Source of the DNA: CAZPUI01 sp964415525
GTDB lineage: Bacteria > Acidobacteriota > Holophagae > Holophagales > Holophagaceae
DNA: 64,000 nucleotides
Assembly: GCA_964415525.1 (NCBI GenBank)
Contig: CAYQAS010000001.1
Span: 15,768-79,767, forward strand
Direction: 5' to 3'
This document shows positions 40,341 through 48,261 of this stretch, piece by piece. The position numbers were made by a program, and so were the translations under genes. Below the pieces are notes generated by a model that made no database searches, was not told the origin of the DNA, and saw nothing but the letters and a program-made list of their open reading frames with translations. Position 1 is the stretch's first letter, and each line of letters begins with the position of its first letter.

Positions 40341-41117
40341 ATGAAGGTTCCTTTCAACGATGACCTGATTCTCGACAGCCGACGGGCCGTGTTTCTCCCG
40401 AAACAGGGCACGCTGGTGCTGGCGGATTTCTTCCTCGGCCTCGGGGCGTCCCGGCGCAAGCGCCCGGATCTGCTGCCCTCCAGCCAGCACAACGACCTCT
40501 GGGAGCGGCTCCTGGGGCTCCTGGAGGACTACCGTCCCGAACGGGTCGCTCTCCTCGGCGACATCAAGCCCAATCAGGGCAACCTGGATTCGGAGGAGGC
40601 AGAAGAACTGCGCATGCTCTTCCGCAAGCTCAAGGGCCAGGGACGCAAGGTGATCCAGGTGGTCGGGCACCCCGAACGGACGTACGGCCCCTCCATGGAA
40701 CACACCGGCGTCGAGCCGGTGGAGACCGCCCGGGTGGGCATGTATTCGCTCATGCACCGCCGCCGGATCTTCGTCTACCCCCGCCACGACCCGCCCCAGG
40801 GGCTCTGGATCAACGGCGGCGTGCACCCGCTCTTCTGCGTGCCGAGCCAAATGCCGGACGGCCAGCCAGATGCCGTGCGCTTTCCCGCATTCCTCTACAC
40901 GGGGTTCGCACTGGTGATGCCGCCCTTCGTCTCCTACGCCCAGGGTTGGGAAGTGATGCAGCCGGAGCGCCTTCCGCGCCAGGCCCGGGCGTGGAAGGTC
41001 GTCGGGGACGCCCAGCTCACCCCCCTGGATCTGCCGAACCTCCAGCCCCCCCCAGAGCATCTCCGGAACCTCAAACGCGTGCCGCCACGCCGCAAACGCG
41101 AGGGCGAGGACGAATAG
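40341..41117 (+). CDS. PdeM-like metallophosphoesterase-fold protein with substituted metal ligands
   Basis: A 258-residue protein whose order of motifs follows the DNA-ligase-associated phosphoesterase PdeM: 'LVLADFFLGLGASRRKR' (family DLHLG), 'VALLGDIKPN' (family GDLFH), 'IQVVGHPER' (family GNHD), 'INGGVHP' (family GHxHP) and 'FPAFLYTGFALVMPPF'. Several metal or catalytic ligands are replaced: His to Phe in the first motif, the terminal His to Lys/Pro in the second, Asn-His-Asp to His-Pro-Glu in the third, and the first His to Gly in the fourth. It is therefore probably an inactive or repurposed member. No lhr helicase or ligase gene is adjacent, unlike canonical pdeM. The C-terminus is basic, suggesting nucleic-acid contact. 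Confidence 0.75.
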   Translation: MKVPFNDDLILDSRRAVFLPKQGTLVLADFFLGLGASRRKRPDLLPSSQHNDLWERLLGLLEDYRPERVALLGDIKPNQGNLDSEEAEELRMLFRKLKGQGRKVIQVVGHPERTYGPSMEHTGVEPVETARVGMYSLMHRRRIFVYPRHDPPQGLWINGGVHPLFCVPSQMPDGQPDAVRFPAFLYTGFALVMPPFVSYAQGWEVMQPERLPRQARAWKVVGDAQLTPLDLPNLQPPPEHLRNLKRVPPRRKREGEDE

Positions 41118-41130
41118 GGGCGAGACAGGA

Positions 41131-41152
41131 AACGGCGCCGTCAGGCGCCGTT
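41131..41152. terminator. hairpin between convergent genes
   Basis: A perfect 9-bp stem AACGGCGCC/GGCGCCGTT (41131-41139 with 41144-41152) and a 4-base loop lie between the PdeM-like gene (+) and the DUF4388 gene (-). Short pyrimidine runs follow on both strands (TTCCTCTGT and TTTCCTGTCTC), so it may serve both. Confidence 0.7.
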
Positions 41153-41183
41153 CCTCTGTCAGTGGCCCTCCTGGCGGAAGCCG

Positions 41184-42641
41184 CTACCCGCCGAACAGGT
41201 TCTTGAAGCGGCCCAGGAAGCCGGTCTGGGAAGACTCCGATTCGATGGGAATCTCCAGGCGGGGATCCACATCAGGGGCGATGGGCACCGAGGGATCCAG
41301 ATCGAGAGCCCGCTTGAAGCAGGCGTGGGCGTTGGCCTTGAAACCCTTTCTGGAGTAGAGCTCACCCATCAGCGCCCAGGGTTCGGCACTGTTGGGCTTG
41401 ATGCGGGACGCGGCCTGGAGCCCCTCGATGGCCCGGGTGGACCAGGCGGGATTCGTCATGCGCAGCTTGCCCAGCAGGAGCCAGGGCTCGAAGGCGCTCT
41501 CCTCGTCCGGATTGAGCTGCACGGACTGCTCCAGCATCCGAACCGCCTCCACCGTGCGCTCCTGAAGGAGGAATGCCTTCGCCTTCTGGAAGGCCCGCTT
41601 GGCCCTCGCCTGGCTCATGGCCTTGTCGTCCTCCGGTTCGGGTACGGGTTCCAGGACGGGCTGCAGGGAGGGCATCCGCTGCGCGGGGATCATGGGCGAC
41701 GAATCCTCCAGGAGGATCTCGATCACCGGTTCGGGTTCAGGCTCAGGCTCAGGCAGCGGGGGATGCTCCACCACAGGCGTGATTGGGGAAGGGGATGGCA
41801 GCGGCTCCGGCGCGACAGGCGGGGGCACGTGCACCGGCGGGGGCGGCTGGAAGGCGGACGGCGGCTTCGGAATCAGCCGGTGGATCTTCGGAGCCTCGCC
41901 CTGGGTGAGATCGATGGCGCCTAGGGCCCACAGGGTCACCAGCAGGAGCGAGGCACTGCCTTCATCCAGCCCGGTGATGGACATGAAAGTTTGATACCCA
42001 ATGGGCTCGACTCCCAGGAAGGAGAGCGCGAAGGCCGACTGCGGGTCCAGGGGCAGATCCGAGACCCGCTCCAGCAGGTCCCTGCGGGAGGTCCAGCGCC
42101 AGGCGGACTCGGCGTAGAGCAGGTCCACCAGGTCCGACAGGCTTTGCATCTGACGGAAGGTGTTCCACACGAAGAGCCGGTGGTTGATGCGGAATTGGAG
42201 ATCCTCGGCGAGATCGGCGCCGATCACGGTGGGATTCCAGGTGGCCTTGAGCACCGGATGCTCGACGGCATGGATGAGAATCTGCTCCTGGAGGGAGGCG
42301 AGATGGAACTCCCGCTCCTTCGTGGTCATGAGCCCCCACTGGACGACCCTGTCCCCGAGGCGACCCGATTCGCCGGAGGAGAGCAGGTCATTGAGGGTGG
42401 GATAGTCGAGAATTCCCTGACGGAGCAAGTAGTTGCCGAACTGCTCCCCGGCCACGTCACTCTGGAGGAAGACGAGGTTGCCGTCCTGCCAGTAGAGGCG
42501 TCGACATCCGTCGTTCTGCTCAAGCACGAGTTCGCCCTGTGCGCTGTCCTGGTGCAGGCTGCCCATAATGGCTGGGAGAACCTGGGGAACCCCGTCTCGC
42601 GTCACACGACCTCCATCCCGGAAAGAGCTATCAACATACAT
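41184..42641 (-). CDS. DUF4388-type (PATAN-like) protein with Pro-rich linker and TPRs
   Basis: A 485-residue cytoplasmic protein. The N-terminal 100 residues ('IMGSLHQDSAQGELVLEQNDGCRRLYWQDGNLVFLQSD', 'FGNYLLRQGILDYPTLNDLLSSG') match the DUF4388/PATAN regulatory module found in motility and signalling proteins. A second winged-helix-like region spans about 130-250. A long Pro/Glu linker (about 255-330) follows, then TPRs ('AVRMLEQSVQLNPDEESAFEPWLLLG', 'NAHACFKRALDLDPSVP'). DUF4388 proteins often act as adaptors in two-component or gliding/pili networks. It is divergent from rnc by 72 bases. The precise role is unknown. Confidence 0.75.
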   Translation of the reverse strand: MYVDSSFRDGGRVTRDGVPQVLPAIMGSLHQDSAQGELVLEQNDGCRRLYWQDGNLVFLQSDVAGEQFGNYLLRQGILDYPTLNDLLSSGESGRLGDRVVQWGLMTTKEREFHLASLQEQILIHAVEHPVLKATWNPTVIGADLAEDLQFRINHRLFVWNTFRQMQSLSDLVDLLYAESAWRWTSRRDLLERVSDLPLDPQSAFALSFLGVEPIGYQTFMSITGLDEGSASLLLVTLWALGAIDLTQGEAPKIHRLIPKPPSAFQPPPPVHVPPPVAPEPLPSPSPITPVVEHPPLPEPEPEPEPVIEILLEDSSPMIPAQRMPSLQPVLEPVPEPEDDKAMSQARAKRAFQKAKAFLLQERTVEAVRMLEQSVQLNPDEESAFEPWLLLGKLRMTNPAWSTRAIEGLQAASRIKPNSAEPWALMGELYSRKGFKANAHACFKRALDLDPSVPIAPDVDPRLEIPIESESSQTGFLGRFKNLFGG

Positions 42642-42713
42642 CTGCCGCGCCTTCTTGCCCTGGGATTTCTGATTTTCCCCTGACGTCGTAGCCGTTCATT
42701 CTAGGAGCACTCC

Positions 42714-43397
42714 ATGGCCTCCCCCTCCATGGTCGCCGATCGCCTCGGATACCGATTCCAACGCCCCGAACTGTTGGTCGAGGCGCTCACGCCGCCCTCC
42801 TCTGGGCTCCCCGTCAACCATCAGCGTCTGGAATATTTGGGGGATGCCCTGCTCCACGCGGCCATGGGGCTGCTCATCTTTCGCCTCAAGCCTGAGTGGA
42901 AGGAAGGGCCCATGTCCAAGCTGCGGAGCATGCTCGTGAACGTGGACAGTCTCAAGGCTTGGGCCGAGGACCTGGGGGTTGAACTGGTCAAGGGGCCCCG
43001 CTCCCCCCGGAAGCCCACGGCCGTGGGCGCCCAGAAGCCCCTCTCGGACGCCATGGAGGCCGTCCTCGCGGCGGTGCACGAGGATGCCGTGGCCCAGGGG
43101 CGAGATGGCTTCGTCACCGTCTTCGACCTCGTGGCCGCGCGTTTCGGAGAAGGTGTCAGGAAGGCCCAACTGGGCATCTGGGAGACCCAGGATCCCAAGA
43201 CCACGCTCCAGGAGCGGGCTGCAGCCCTGGGCCTGCCCGCCCCGGTCTATGAATTAATAGGCCAGTCCGGCCCCGACCACCAGCCCGTCTTCCATGTGCG
43301 GGTGAAGGTCGGTCCTCAGGAGGCCGAGGCGAGCGGACAGGCCGTCAAGCGCGCCCAGGCAGAAGCGGCAGCGGCCCTCCTCACGCGACTGGCCTGA
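42714..43397 (+). CDS. rnc: ribonuclease III
   Basis: A 227-residue double-strand-specific endoribonuclease for rRNA processing and dsRNA turnover. The RNase III domain (about 5-135) carries the signature 'HQRLEYLGDALLHAA' with Glu near 40 and Asp near 44, and the second catalytic pair Asp near 112 / Glu near 115 in 'LSDAMEAVLAAV'. All four Mg-ligand positions appear present. The dsRNA-binding domain is at about 157-226 ('DPKTTLQERAAALGLPAPVYELIGQSGPDHQPVFHVRV'). Length is normal (E. coli 226). It is followed after 61 bases by the HisA-like gene. The Asn of the usual N-E-R-L-E signature is replaced by His-Gln, a mild change. Confidence 0.93.
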   Translation: MASPSMVADRLGYRFQRPELLVEALTPPSSGLPVNHQRLEYLGDALLHAAMGLLIFRLKPEWKEGPMSKLRSMLVNVDSLKAWAEDLGVELVKGPRSPRKPTAVGAQKPLSDAMEAVLAAVHEDAVAQGRDGFVTVFDLVAARFGEGVRKAQLGIWETQDPKTTLQERAAALGLPAPVYELIGQSGPDHQPVFHVRVKVGPQEAEASGQAVKRAQAEAAAALLTRLA

Positions 43398-43458
43398 CAC
43401 AGGAAGCCCCGCATGGGTTAACATTCCAGGAGTTGCGACTCTCTCCCGGAGCCCCTGC

Positions 43459-44169
43459 GTGAAGGTCCTCCCCACCCTCCAGATCCGGCAAGGGCGTTCT
43501 TGGACGCAGGACCCGGGTGCGTCGGATGCGGACCCCAGGGAGCAACTGGCGGAACTCCTGGAACAGGGCTTTCAGCGCATCGCCTTCGTGGATGTGGACG
43601 CCGCCAAGGGCACGGGTAACAACCGGGATCTGATCGCCAGCCTGATGCGGACCTGCCGGGTGACCTCACCTCGCGTCTGCATCCAGGTCGGGGGTGGCAT
43701 CCGCGGCTCCGACATCGTCCAGTTCTACCTGGACCAGGGCGCCACTTGGCTCCTCCTGGGAACCGTCCTTCACCGCTCCCCCATGGCAGTGGACCAGTTA
43801 TTGGCCCGCTTCCACGAGCACCTGACTGCCACCATCGATGTGCGCGCGGGGTCGGTGCGGTCCTATGGACGAGAACAGGCCGTGCCCCATTCAGTGGCGG
43901 AGGTGGCTCGCCAGATCCGGGCCCTCAATTTCCGCCGAATCCTCTTCGTGGATGTCCCCAGCGGCGACGGGGCCACCCCGGATTTCGATTCGGCCCGGGA
44001 GATCTTGGAGCACGCCCGCCTGCCCCTCCTGATGTGGAGCGCCTTCCGGAACACGGACGACCTGGCGCGGGCCGCGGCCCTCCCCGGATTGCAGGGTGCC
44101 CAGATCGACGCCGCCTTCGCCCTCGAACACGCCGAGGCGCTGAAGGTTCACGCCTCTCCCTGCTCATAG
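43459..44169 (+). CDS. HisA/HisF-like TIM-barrel protein with altered catalytic residue
   Basis: A 236-residue half-barrel-duplicated TIM protein. Its order of motifs matches HisA: 'KVLPTLQIRQGRSW' (HisA PAIDLxxG), 'FQRIAFVDVDAAKGTGNN', 'RVCIQVGGGIRGSDIVQFYLDQGATWLLLGT' and 'TATIDVRAGSVRSYGR' (HisA second catalytic Asp region). The phosphate-site glycines are kept. The first catalytic Asp of HisA/HisF is replaced by Gln in LQIRQG; the second Asp is present. No other his gene is nearby, so it is probably not the histidine-pathway isomerase. A GTG start with CGGAG 8 bases upstream is used. It ends 8 bases before the next gene. Confidence 0.75.
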   Translation: MKVLPTLQIRQGRSWTQDPGASDADPREQLAELLEQGFQRIAFVDVDAAKGTGNNRDLIASLMRTCRVTSPRVCIQVGGGIRGSDIVQFYLDQGATWLLLGTVLHRSPMAVDQLLARFHEHLTATIDVRAGSVRSYGREQAVPHSVAEVARQIRALNFRRILFVDVPSGDGATPDFDSAREILEHARLPLLMWSAFRNTDDLARAAALPGLQGAQIDAAFALEHAEALKVHASPCS

Positions 44170-44177
44170 GGTCCGAC

Positions 44178-45959
44178 ATGCTGCCACCGGACCTGCCTGC
44201 GTTCGAGGACATGTCGGAACAGGATCTGCTGCACCTGCGGAATCTGGCCCTGCTTCGCGCCCAGGCTCCCACGGAGGCCCAGCTGACCCTGGTGGAGAAC
44301 CTGGCCCGCAGCCTGTCCGAGCCACGGCTCCTCACGCTCATCGCCCGCACGTCCCACTGGCTCATCCACGCACCCGTCCTGGTGAACCTCGCCCAGAACG
44401 AGGCCACACCGGAAGCCATCCGGCGCGACCTGGAACTGGCCGAGTCGATCATGGACCTGATGCACGGCCTAGACCGCGCGGCCCCGGCGGAGCGAGAGGA
44501 GCGGTCCGAGACCGTCAAGCAGACCTACGCCCAGCTCCCCCCGGATCTCAAGGGCATCCTGAAGATCCAGATGAAGCAGCTGGCGCGGCAGGTGAACCGC
44601 ACCGGGCAGACCCTGGAGCTGCCGCCCATCCCCACGGAGCCCGTGGATTGGCTGGCCTTGATGACACCACCGGCGTGCGAACCGTCCGCACCGGTGCGAC
44701 TCTCCCGGGAAGAGCGCAGCCAACGGGCCCGAAGCACCCACGATCCCAAGGAATTGGTGGATTGCCTGCTGGATCCAGACGCAGACGTGCGCCGCGAGGC
44801 CCTCGACAACCCGGTCCTCTCGGAAGAGCGGCTCCAGGAGGCGCTCTACGCCTCCGTGGTGTCGGAGTTCTTCGAGGAGGTCTATGCCGAGGCCCGCTGG
44901 TATTTCCGCGAGGCCATTCGGGAGGCCATCTACGCCGCCCCCGGGTGCCCCACGGCCCTGGCCCGCCGCATCCGGCAGAGCAGTGACCTGGTGTTCCACC
45001 TCGAGCAGGCGGCCCGCTCCCGCGCGGACCTGCGCCGCATCACGGCGCTCTTCAGCCAGCTCGACGAATCCGAGTACCAGTACGTGACCCTCTGGGCCAA
45101 GCGCCACACGCCGGGGCTCCTGAGGGTCGTGAAGATCTTCTTCGACCGGCTCCAGCGCGCCCGATCCTCCCAATCCCGAGGACTGAATGCCCGGGGCAGT
45201 GAAGGCCGCTGGGCCTCCCTGGAAGAGCGGGTCTTCCTCGCCAATCAGACCCAGCAGCCGGATCAGCTCATCGCCGCCCTGCGGGATCCCGATCCGCAGG
45301 TCTTCACCGTGGTGTTGGAGAATCCCGTCCTTACGCCGCGGGAGATGCTCGCGGCCATACCCTCCTTCGATACCCAGCGGGCCGACCAGGTGGCCCGGCA
45401 CTGCACCTGGAGTGAGCAGGCGGTGGTGCGGGAGGCCCTGCTCCACAACCCCATGCTCTCAGCCAGTACCGGGCTGAGACTGCTGGAGTCCCTGAACACG
45501 TCCAGGGCCCTGCTGGATGTCTTGCGAGACAGCCGGATTCCCCATCTCGAGGTCAAGGACCGAGCGCTCGAGAAGCTTCGCAGCCTCTACCTGTCGCTCG
45601 ATATCCAGCAGCGCATCCTCCTCGTGCGATCCACTGGCGGCGAGATCTTCCGCCACCTGCCCAGCGAGGCCCTCAAGGATGAGCCCATGCTGATGCAGCT
45701 CCTCTCGGACCGGCAGATGGATCCGACCATCCTGCTGCGGCTCGCCCGCAACAAGCAGACACCGCGCAACATCCTGGAGCGCATCGCGTCCCACCCCATC
45801 CTCATGGCCCACCCGGCGATCATGTCGGAGCTGCTGCTCAATCCAAAGACCCCTCGGGAAAGCGCCATCCGGATCTGGGGCCTCCTTTCCGACTCCGAAC
45901 AGCAACAGCTCCTGCGAAGCCCTCATCTGCCCGCGGCGCTCCGGTACCTCGGCTCCTAA
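44178..45959 (+). CDS. large helical-repeat protein with LRV/HEAT-like repeats, function unknown
   Basis: A 593-residue soluble protein with no signal or TM. It is built of leucine-rich-variant/HEAT-like helical repeats recognisable by an Asn-Pro start and Asp-Pro turns: 'DPKELVDCLLDPDADVRREALDNPVLSEERLQEAL', 'DPDPQVFTVVLENPVLTPREMLAAI', 'LLHNPMLSASTGLRLL', 'NKQTPRNILERIASHP', 'LLNPKTPRESAIRIWGLL'. The N-terminal 150 residues are helical and charged. Such proteins are usually scaffolds. The gene follows the HisA-like gene by 8 bases and precedes the sigma operon by 42 bases. The start at 44178 is chosen since an upstream in-frame extension overlaps the HisA-like gene completely. Confidence 0.7.
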   Translation: MLPPDLPAFEDMSEQDLLHLRNLALLRAQAPTEAQLTLVENLARSLSEPRLLTLIARTSHWLIHAPVLVNLAQNEATPEAIRRDLELAESIMDLMHGLDRAAPAEREERSETVKQTYAQLPPDLKGILKIQMKQLARQVNRTGQTLELPPIPTEPVDWLALMTPPACEPSAPVRLSREERSQRARSTHDPKELVDCLLDPDADVRREALDNPVLSEERLQEALYASVVSEFFEEVYAEARWYFREAIREAIYAAPGCPTALARRIRQSSDLVFHLEQAARSRADLRRITALFSQLDESEYQYVTLWAKRHTPGLLRVVKIFFDRLQRARSSQSRGLNARGSEGRWASLEERVFLANQTQQPDQLIAALRDPDPQVFTVVLENPVLTPREMLAAIPSFDTQRADQVARHCTWSEQAVVREALLHNPMLSASTGLRLLESLNTSRALLDVLRDSRIPHLEVKDRALEKLRSLYLSLDIQQRILLVRSTGGEIFRHLPSEALKDEPMLMQLLSDRQMDPTILLRLARNKQTPRNILERIASHPILMAHPAIMSELLLNPKTPRESAIRIWGLLSDSEQQQLLRSPHLPAALRYLGS

Positions 45960-46001
45960 GCGGTCCGGGACCGGCGTCGTAACTCAGAAATCGAGGGCCC
46001 C

Positions 46002-47003
46002 ATGAGCTCCATCCTTCCCCGTCTCGCCTGTCTCCTCCTGGTCGCCGCCGCCCCCATGGCCTGCCGGCGGCAGGGGCCGCTTCCAGGCTGGGTCCAGGGC
46101 GCCCCCAGCGGCACGCTGTTCGCCATGTCCGGCAACCTGGGGTGGATGATGCGGCAGCCGCTCTTCCAGTCCACAATGGTCCAGTACCCCCTGGCGGAGC
46201 GCATCCTCGATACCTTCATCCGCCAGGCCAACATCAACGTGGCTCAGGAGACGGGCCGAGTCGGTTTCTTCGTCCAGGGCGAACTTCAGCAGTTGATGGC
46301 GAAGAAGAACGATCCCAAGGCCATGAGCGCCGCCTTCCTCATCTCCCTGAGCGAGTTCAAGGACAGCAAGGCCCTCATCCGGGCCCTCGCAGAGGCCTTC
46401 CCCCCCGAAGGCAGCCTGAAGGTGAACGGACGGGAATTTCCCCTCCATGTCGTGTTCGACGTGAACCAGTGGCACATCCGTGCCCTGCTGGATGACAGCG
46501 GCACCGTGTGGCTGGGGGATCTCCAGGCCCTCTCCCTCCTGGGAAGCGGTCAAAAGTTGCCCAAGCCCATCCAGTCCGCCGCCTCCTGGATCACCCCCGG
46601 GTCTCAGCTCCAGGGCTTCGTTCACCTCGCGCCCCTCCTGAACGTCGCTCGCGCCAACGCGAAGGGGCAGGAGATGCAGCAGATGATCGGGATGCTGCCC
46701 GAAGGCGTGGAGGCGGCCGCTTTCTCCGCTTCGCCTCTTCCTGACCGCCCGGACACCGTGAATTTCGAGTTCGTGGTGGCGGGCACGCCGGAGGGCATCC
46801 AGCAGAGCCTGCCCAAGATGCAGACCATCCTGGCCCTGGCCGGCACCCTCTCCGGTGGCTCAGGGCTGCCCCAGCCGAGGCTTCTGCAAGAGAAGGATCG
46901 CATGGCCCTGCGTTGCCCGCTGAACCAGGAGCACGTCAAGCAAGTACTCGGCCAATTGGCCCCGATGGACGCCATCACGCGCCAAGGGAGCACGCCCAAA
47001 TGA
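46002..47003 (+). CDS. putative lipoprotein, first gene of an ECF-sigma operon
   Basis: A 333-residue exported protein. A signal peptide ends in a lipobox-like Pro-Met-Ala-Cys with Cys near residue 21, followed by Arg-Arg-Gln, so lipidation is likely. The mature protein has mixed alpha/beta character with 'APSGTLFAMSGNLGWMM', 'VNGREFPLHVVFDVNQWHIRAL' and a late 'GTPEGIQQSLPKMQTILALAG'. I do not recognise the family. It overlaps the sigma gene by 4 bases (ATGA), so it is probably an envelope sensor or a target of the same system. The start has GGGCCC-rich context with only a weak ribosome site. Confidence 0.72.
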   Translation: MSSILPRLACLLLVAAAPMACRRQGPLPGWVQGAPSGTLFAMSGNLGWMMRQPLFQSTMVQYPLAERILDTFIRQANINVAQETGRVGFFVQGELQQLMAKKNDPKAMSAAFLISLSEFKDSKALIRALAEAFPPEGSLKVNGREFPLHVVFDVNQWHIRALLDDSGTVWLGDLQALSLLGSGQKLPKPIQSAASWITPGSQLQGFVHLAPLLNVARANAKGQEMQQMIGMLPEGVEAAAFSASPLPDRPDTVNFEFVVAGTPEGIQQSLPKMQTILALAGTLSGGSGLPQPRLLQEKDRMALRCPLNQEHVKQVLGQLAPMDAITRQGSTPK

Positions 47004-47569
47004 GTGCCGCCGTGGCCGTGCTGGAGGCCGAGCACCCTCCCGAATTCTGGATGGACCGCCTCAAGGCTGGCCATGAGGAGGCCTTGGCGCACCTCATGCA
47101 CCGCTTCGAGCGCCCCGTCTTCGCCTTTCTGCATCGTCGCCTGGGCGGCGAGGTGGGCGTGGTCCAGGAACTCACGCAGGAAGTTTTCATGAAGTGCCTG
47201 CAGCACTGCCAGCGCTTCGAATCCGGCCGCCCCGTGGCTGCGTGGATTTTTACGCTGGCGGCTAATGCGGCAACCGACCACCTGCGTAAAAGAGGTCGGG
47301 AGCAAGCAACTCCCGAGTCCTTTGACGCACCTGACCCTCACCAGCCAGCCCCGTGGGAACAGGTGGACCGGAGCCGGAGAATCCAGGCTCTCCAGGAAGC
47401 CCTGGAGGGACTGACCCCCCGCCAGCGTGCGATCGTGACGGCATATTACGTCAAGGAGCAGCCGGTGAAGCGCATTGCCGAGGAACTCGGCTGCGCGGAA
47501 GGCACCGTGAAAGCCACTTTGTTCCAGAGCCTGGCCAAACTCCGCAAGTTCATGGAGGTAATCCGATGA
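47000..47569 (+). CDS. ECF-type RNA polymerase sigma factor
   Basis: A 189-residue sigma70-family factor with region 2 (about 24-90: 'FERPVFAFLHRRLGGEVGVVQELTQEVFMKCL', 'AAWIFTLAANAATDHLRKR') and region 4 (about 130-185: 'LEGLTPRQRAIVTAYYVKEQPVKRIAEELGCAEGTVKATLFQSLAKLRKFM') and no region 1.1 or 3. It directs polymerase to a regulon-specific promoter. It overlaps the lipoprotein gene upstream and the membrane protein gene downstream by 4 bases each. The downstream product is the likely anti-sigma factor. No ECF promoter motif could be picked out with confidence upstream of 46002. Confidence 0.94.
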   Translation: MSAAVAVLEAEHPPEFWMDRLKAGHEEALAHLMHRFERPVFAFLHRRLGGEVGVVQELTQEVFMKCLQHCQRFESGRPVAAWIFTLAANAATDHLRKRGREQATPESFDAPDPHQPAPWEQVDRSRRIQALQEALEGLTPRQRAIVTAYYVKEQPVKRIAEELGCAEGTVKATLFQSLAKLRKFMEVIR

Positions 47570-48261
47570 CCTCCGGTCCGCTTATGCCAAACCTCACCGA
47601 CGAAGCCCTCTTCGACCTGCTCGAACATCCCGAGCAGTGGCCCGACGACCCGGAAATCCAGGCCCAGCTCGCCGAGATGCTGGAACTCCACCTGGGCCTC
47701 CGAGCCCACGCGGACGACCTGGATGCGGCCCTGCACCGCAGCCAGCCCCGCGCCTGGTGGCGCCACAACGTGCTCTCCGCCGCCGCCGCCGTCCTGCTGG
47801 TGACCCTGCCCTCGATCTATGCCGTGCAGCACTCCCGTCATCAGGAAGAGCAGCGCAAGAGCGTGGAACATCAGGAGCGCGTCGCCCTCCGCCGAGGCCA
47901 GGACCGCACTTGGCAGGCCTTCCTCCAGCAGAGCAGCGCTCTGCTGCGCGACTTCGAGCGCAACCCGCCCGTCTGCGGGGAGGATCGGGCCCATCAGGAT
48001 CGTACCGCCGAGCACCAGCTGGCGCTCGCCCTCAAGACGCGCAGCCAGATGCTGATCGGAGAGAACGCCCCCAGCGGCGAAGCTCGGGCCGTATTGGCCA
48101 ACCTGCACGGCTGGCTGCTCGAACTGAGCCTCGAGGACGGCTGCATGACACCTGAACGGGTCGAGCAGCTGCGCCAGCTCGCCAAGGCTCAGAATCTGAC
48201 GGATGACGTGGACCGCCTGAGCCGGGCCCTCACCGGGACCGCGCCTGGAGGCACCCCGTGA
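47566..48261 (+). CDS. single-pass membrane protein, probable anti-sigma factor
   Basis: A 231-residue protein. The N-terminal cytoplasmic 60 residues ('NLTDEALFDLLEHPEQWPDDPEIQAQLAEMLELHLGLRAHADDLDAAL') precede one TM helix (about 66-82, 'VLSAAAAVLLVTLPSIYAV'). A periplasmic helical domain follows with His/Glu-rich 'HSRHQEEQRKSVEHQERVALRR' and two Cys. This topology is typical of ECF anti-sigma factors, although the zinc-binding H-x3-C-x2-C motif is absent. It overlaps the sigma gene by 4 bases. Assignment rests on topology and position rather than on a known family. Confidence 0.68.
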   Translation: MTSGPLMPNLTDEALFDLLEHPEQWPDDPEIQAQLAEMLELHLGLRAHADDLDAALHRSQPRAWWRHNVLSAAAAVLLVTLPSIYAVQHSRHQEEQRKSVEHQERVALRRGQDRTWQAFLQQSSALLRDFERNPPVCGEDRAHQDRTAEHQLALALKTRSQMLIGENAPSGEARAVLANLHGWLLELSLEDGCMTPERVEQLRQLAKAQNLTDDVDRLSRALTGTAPGGTP

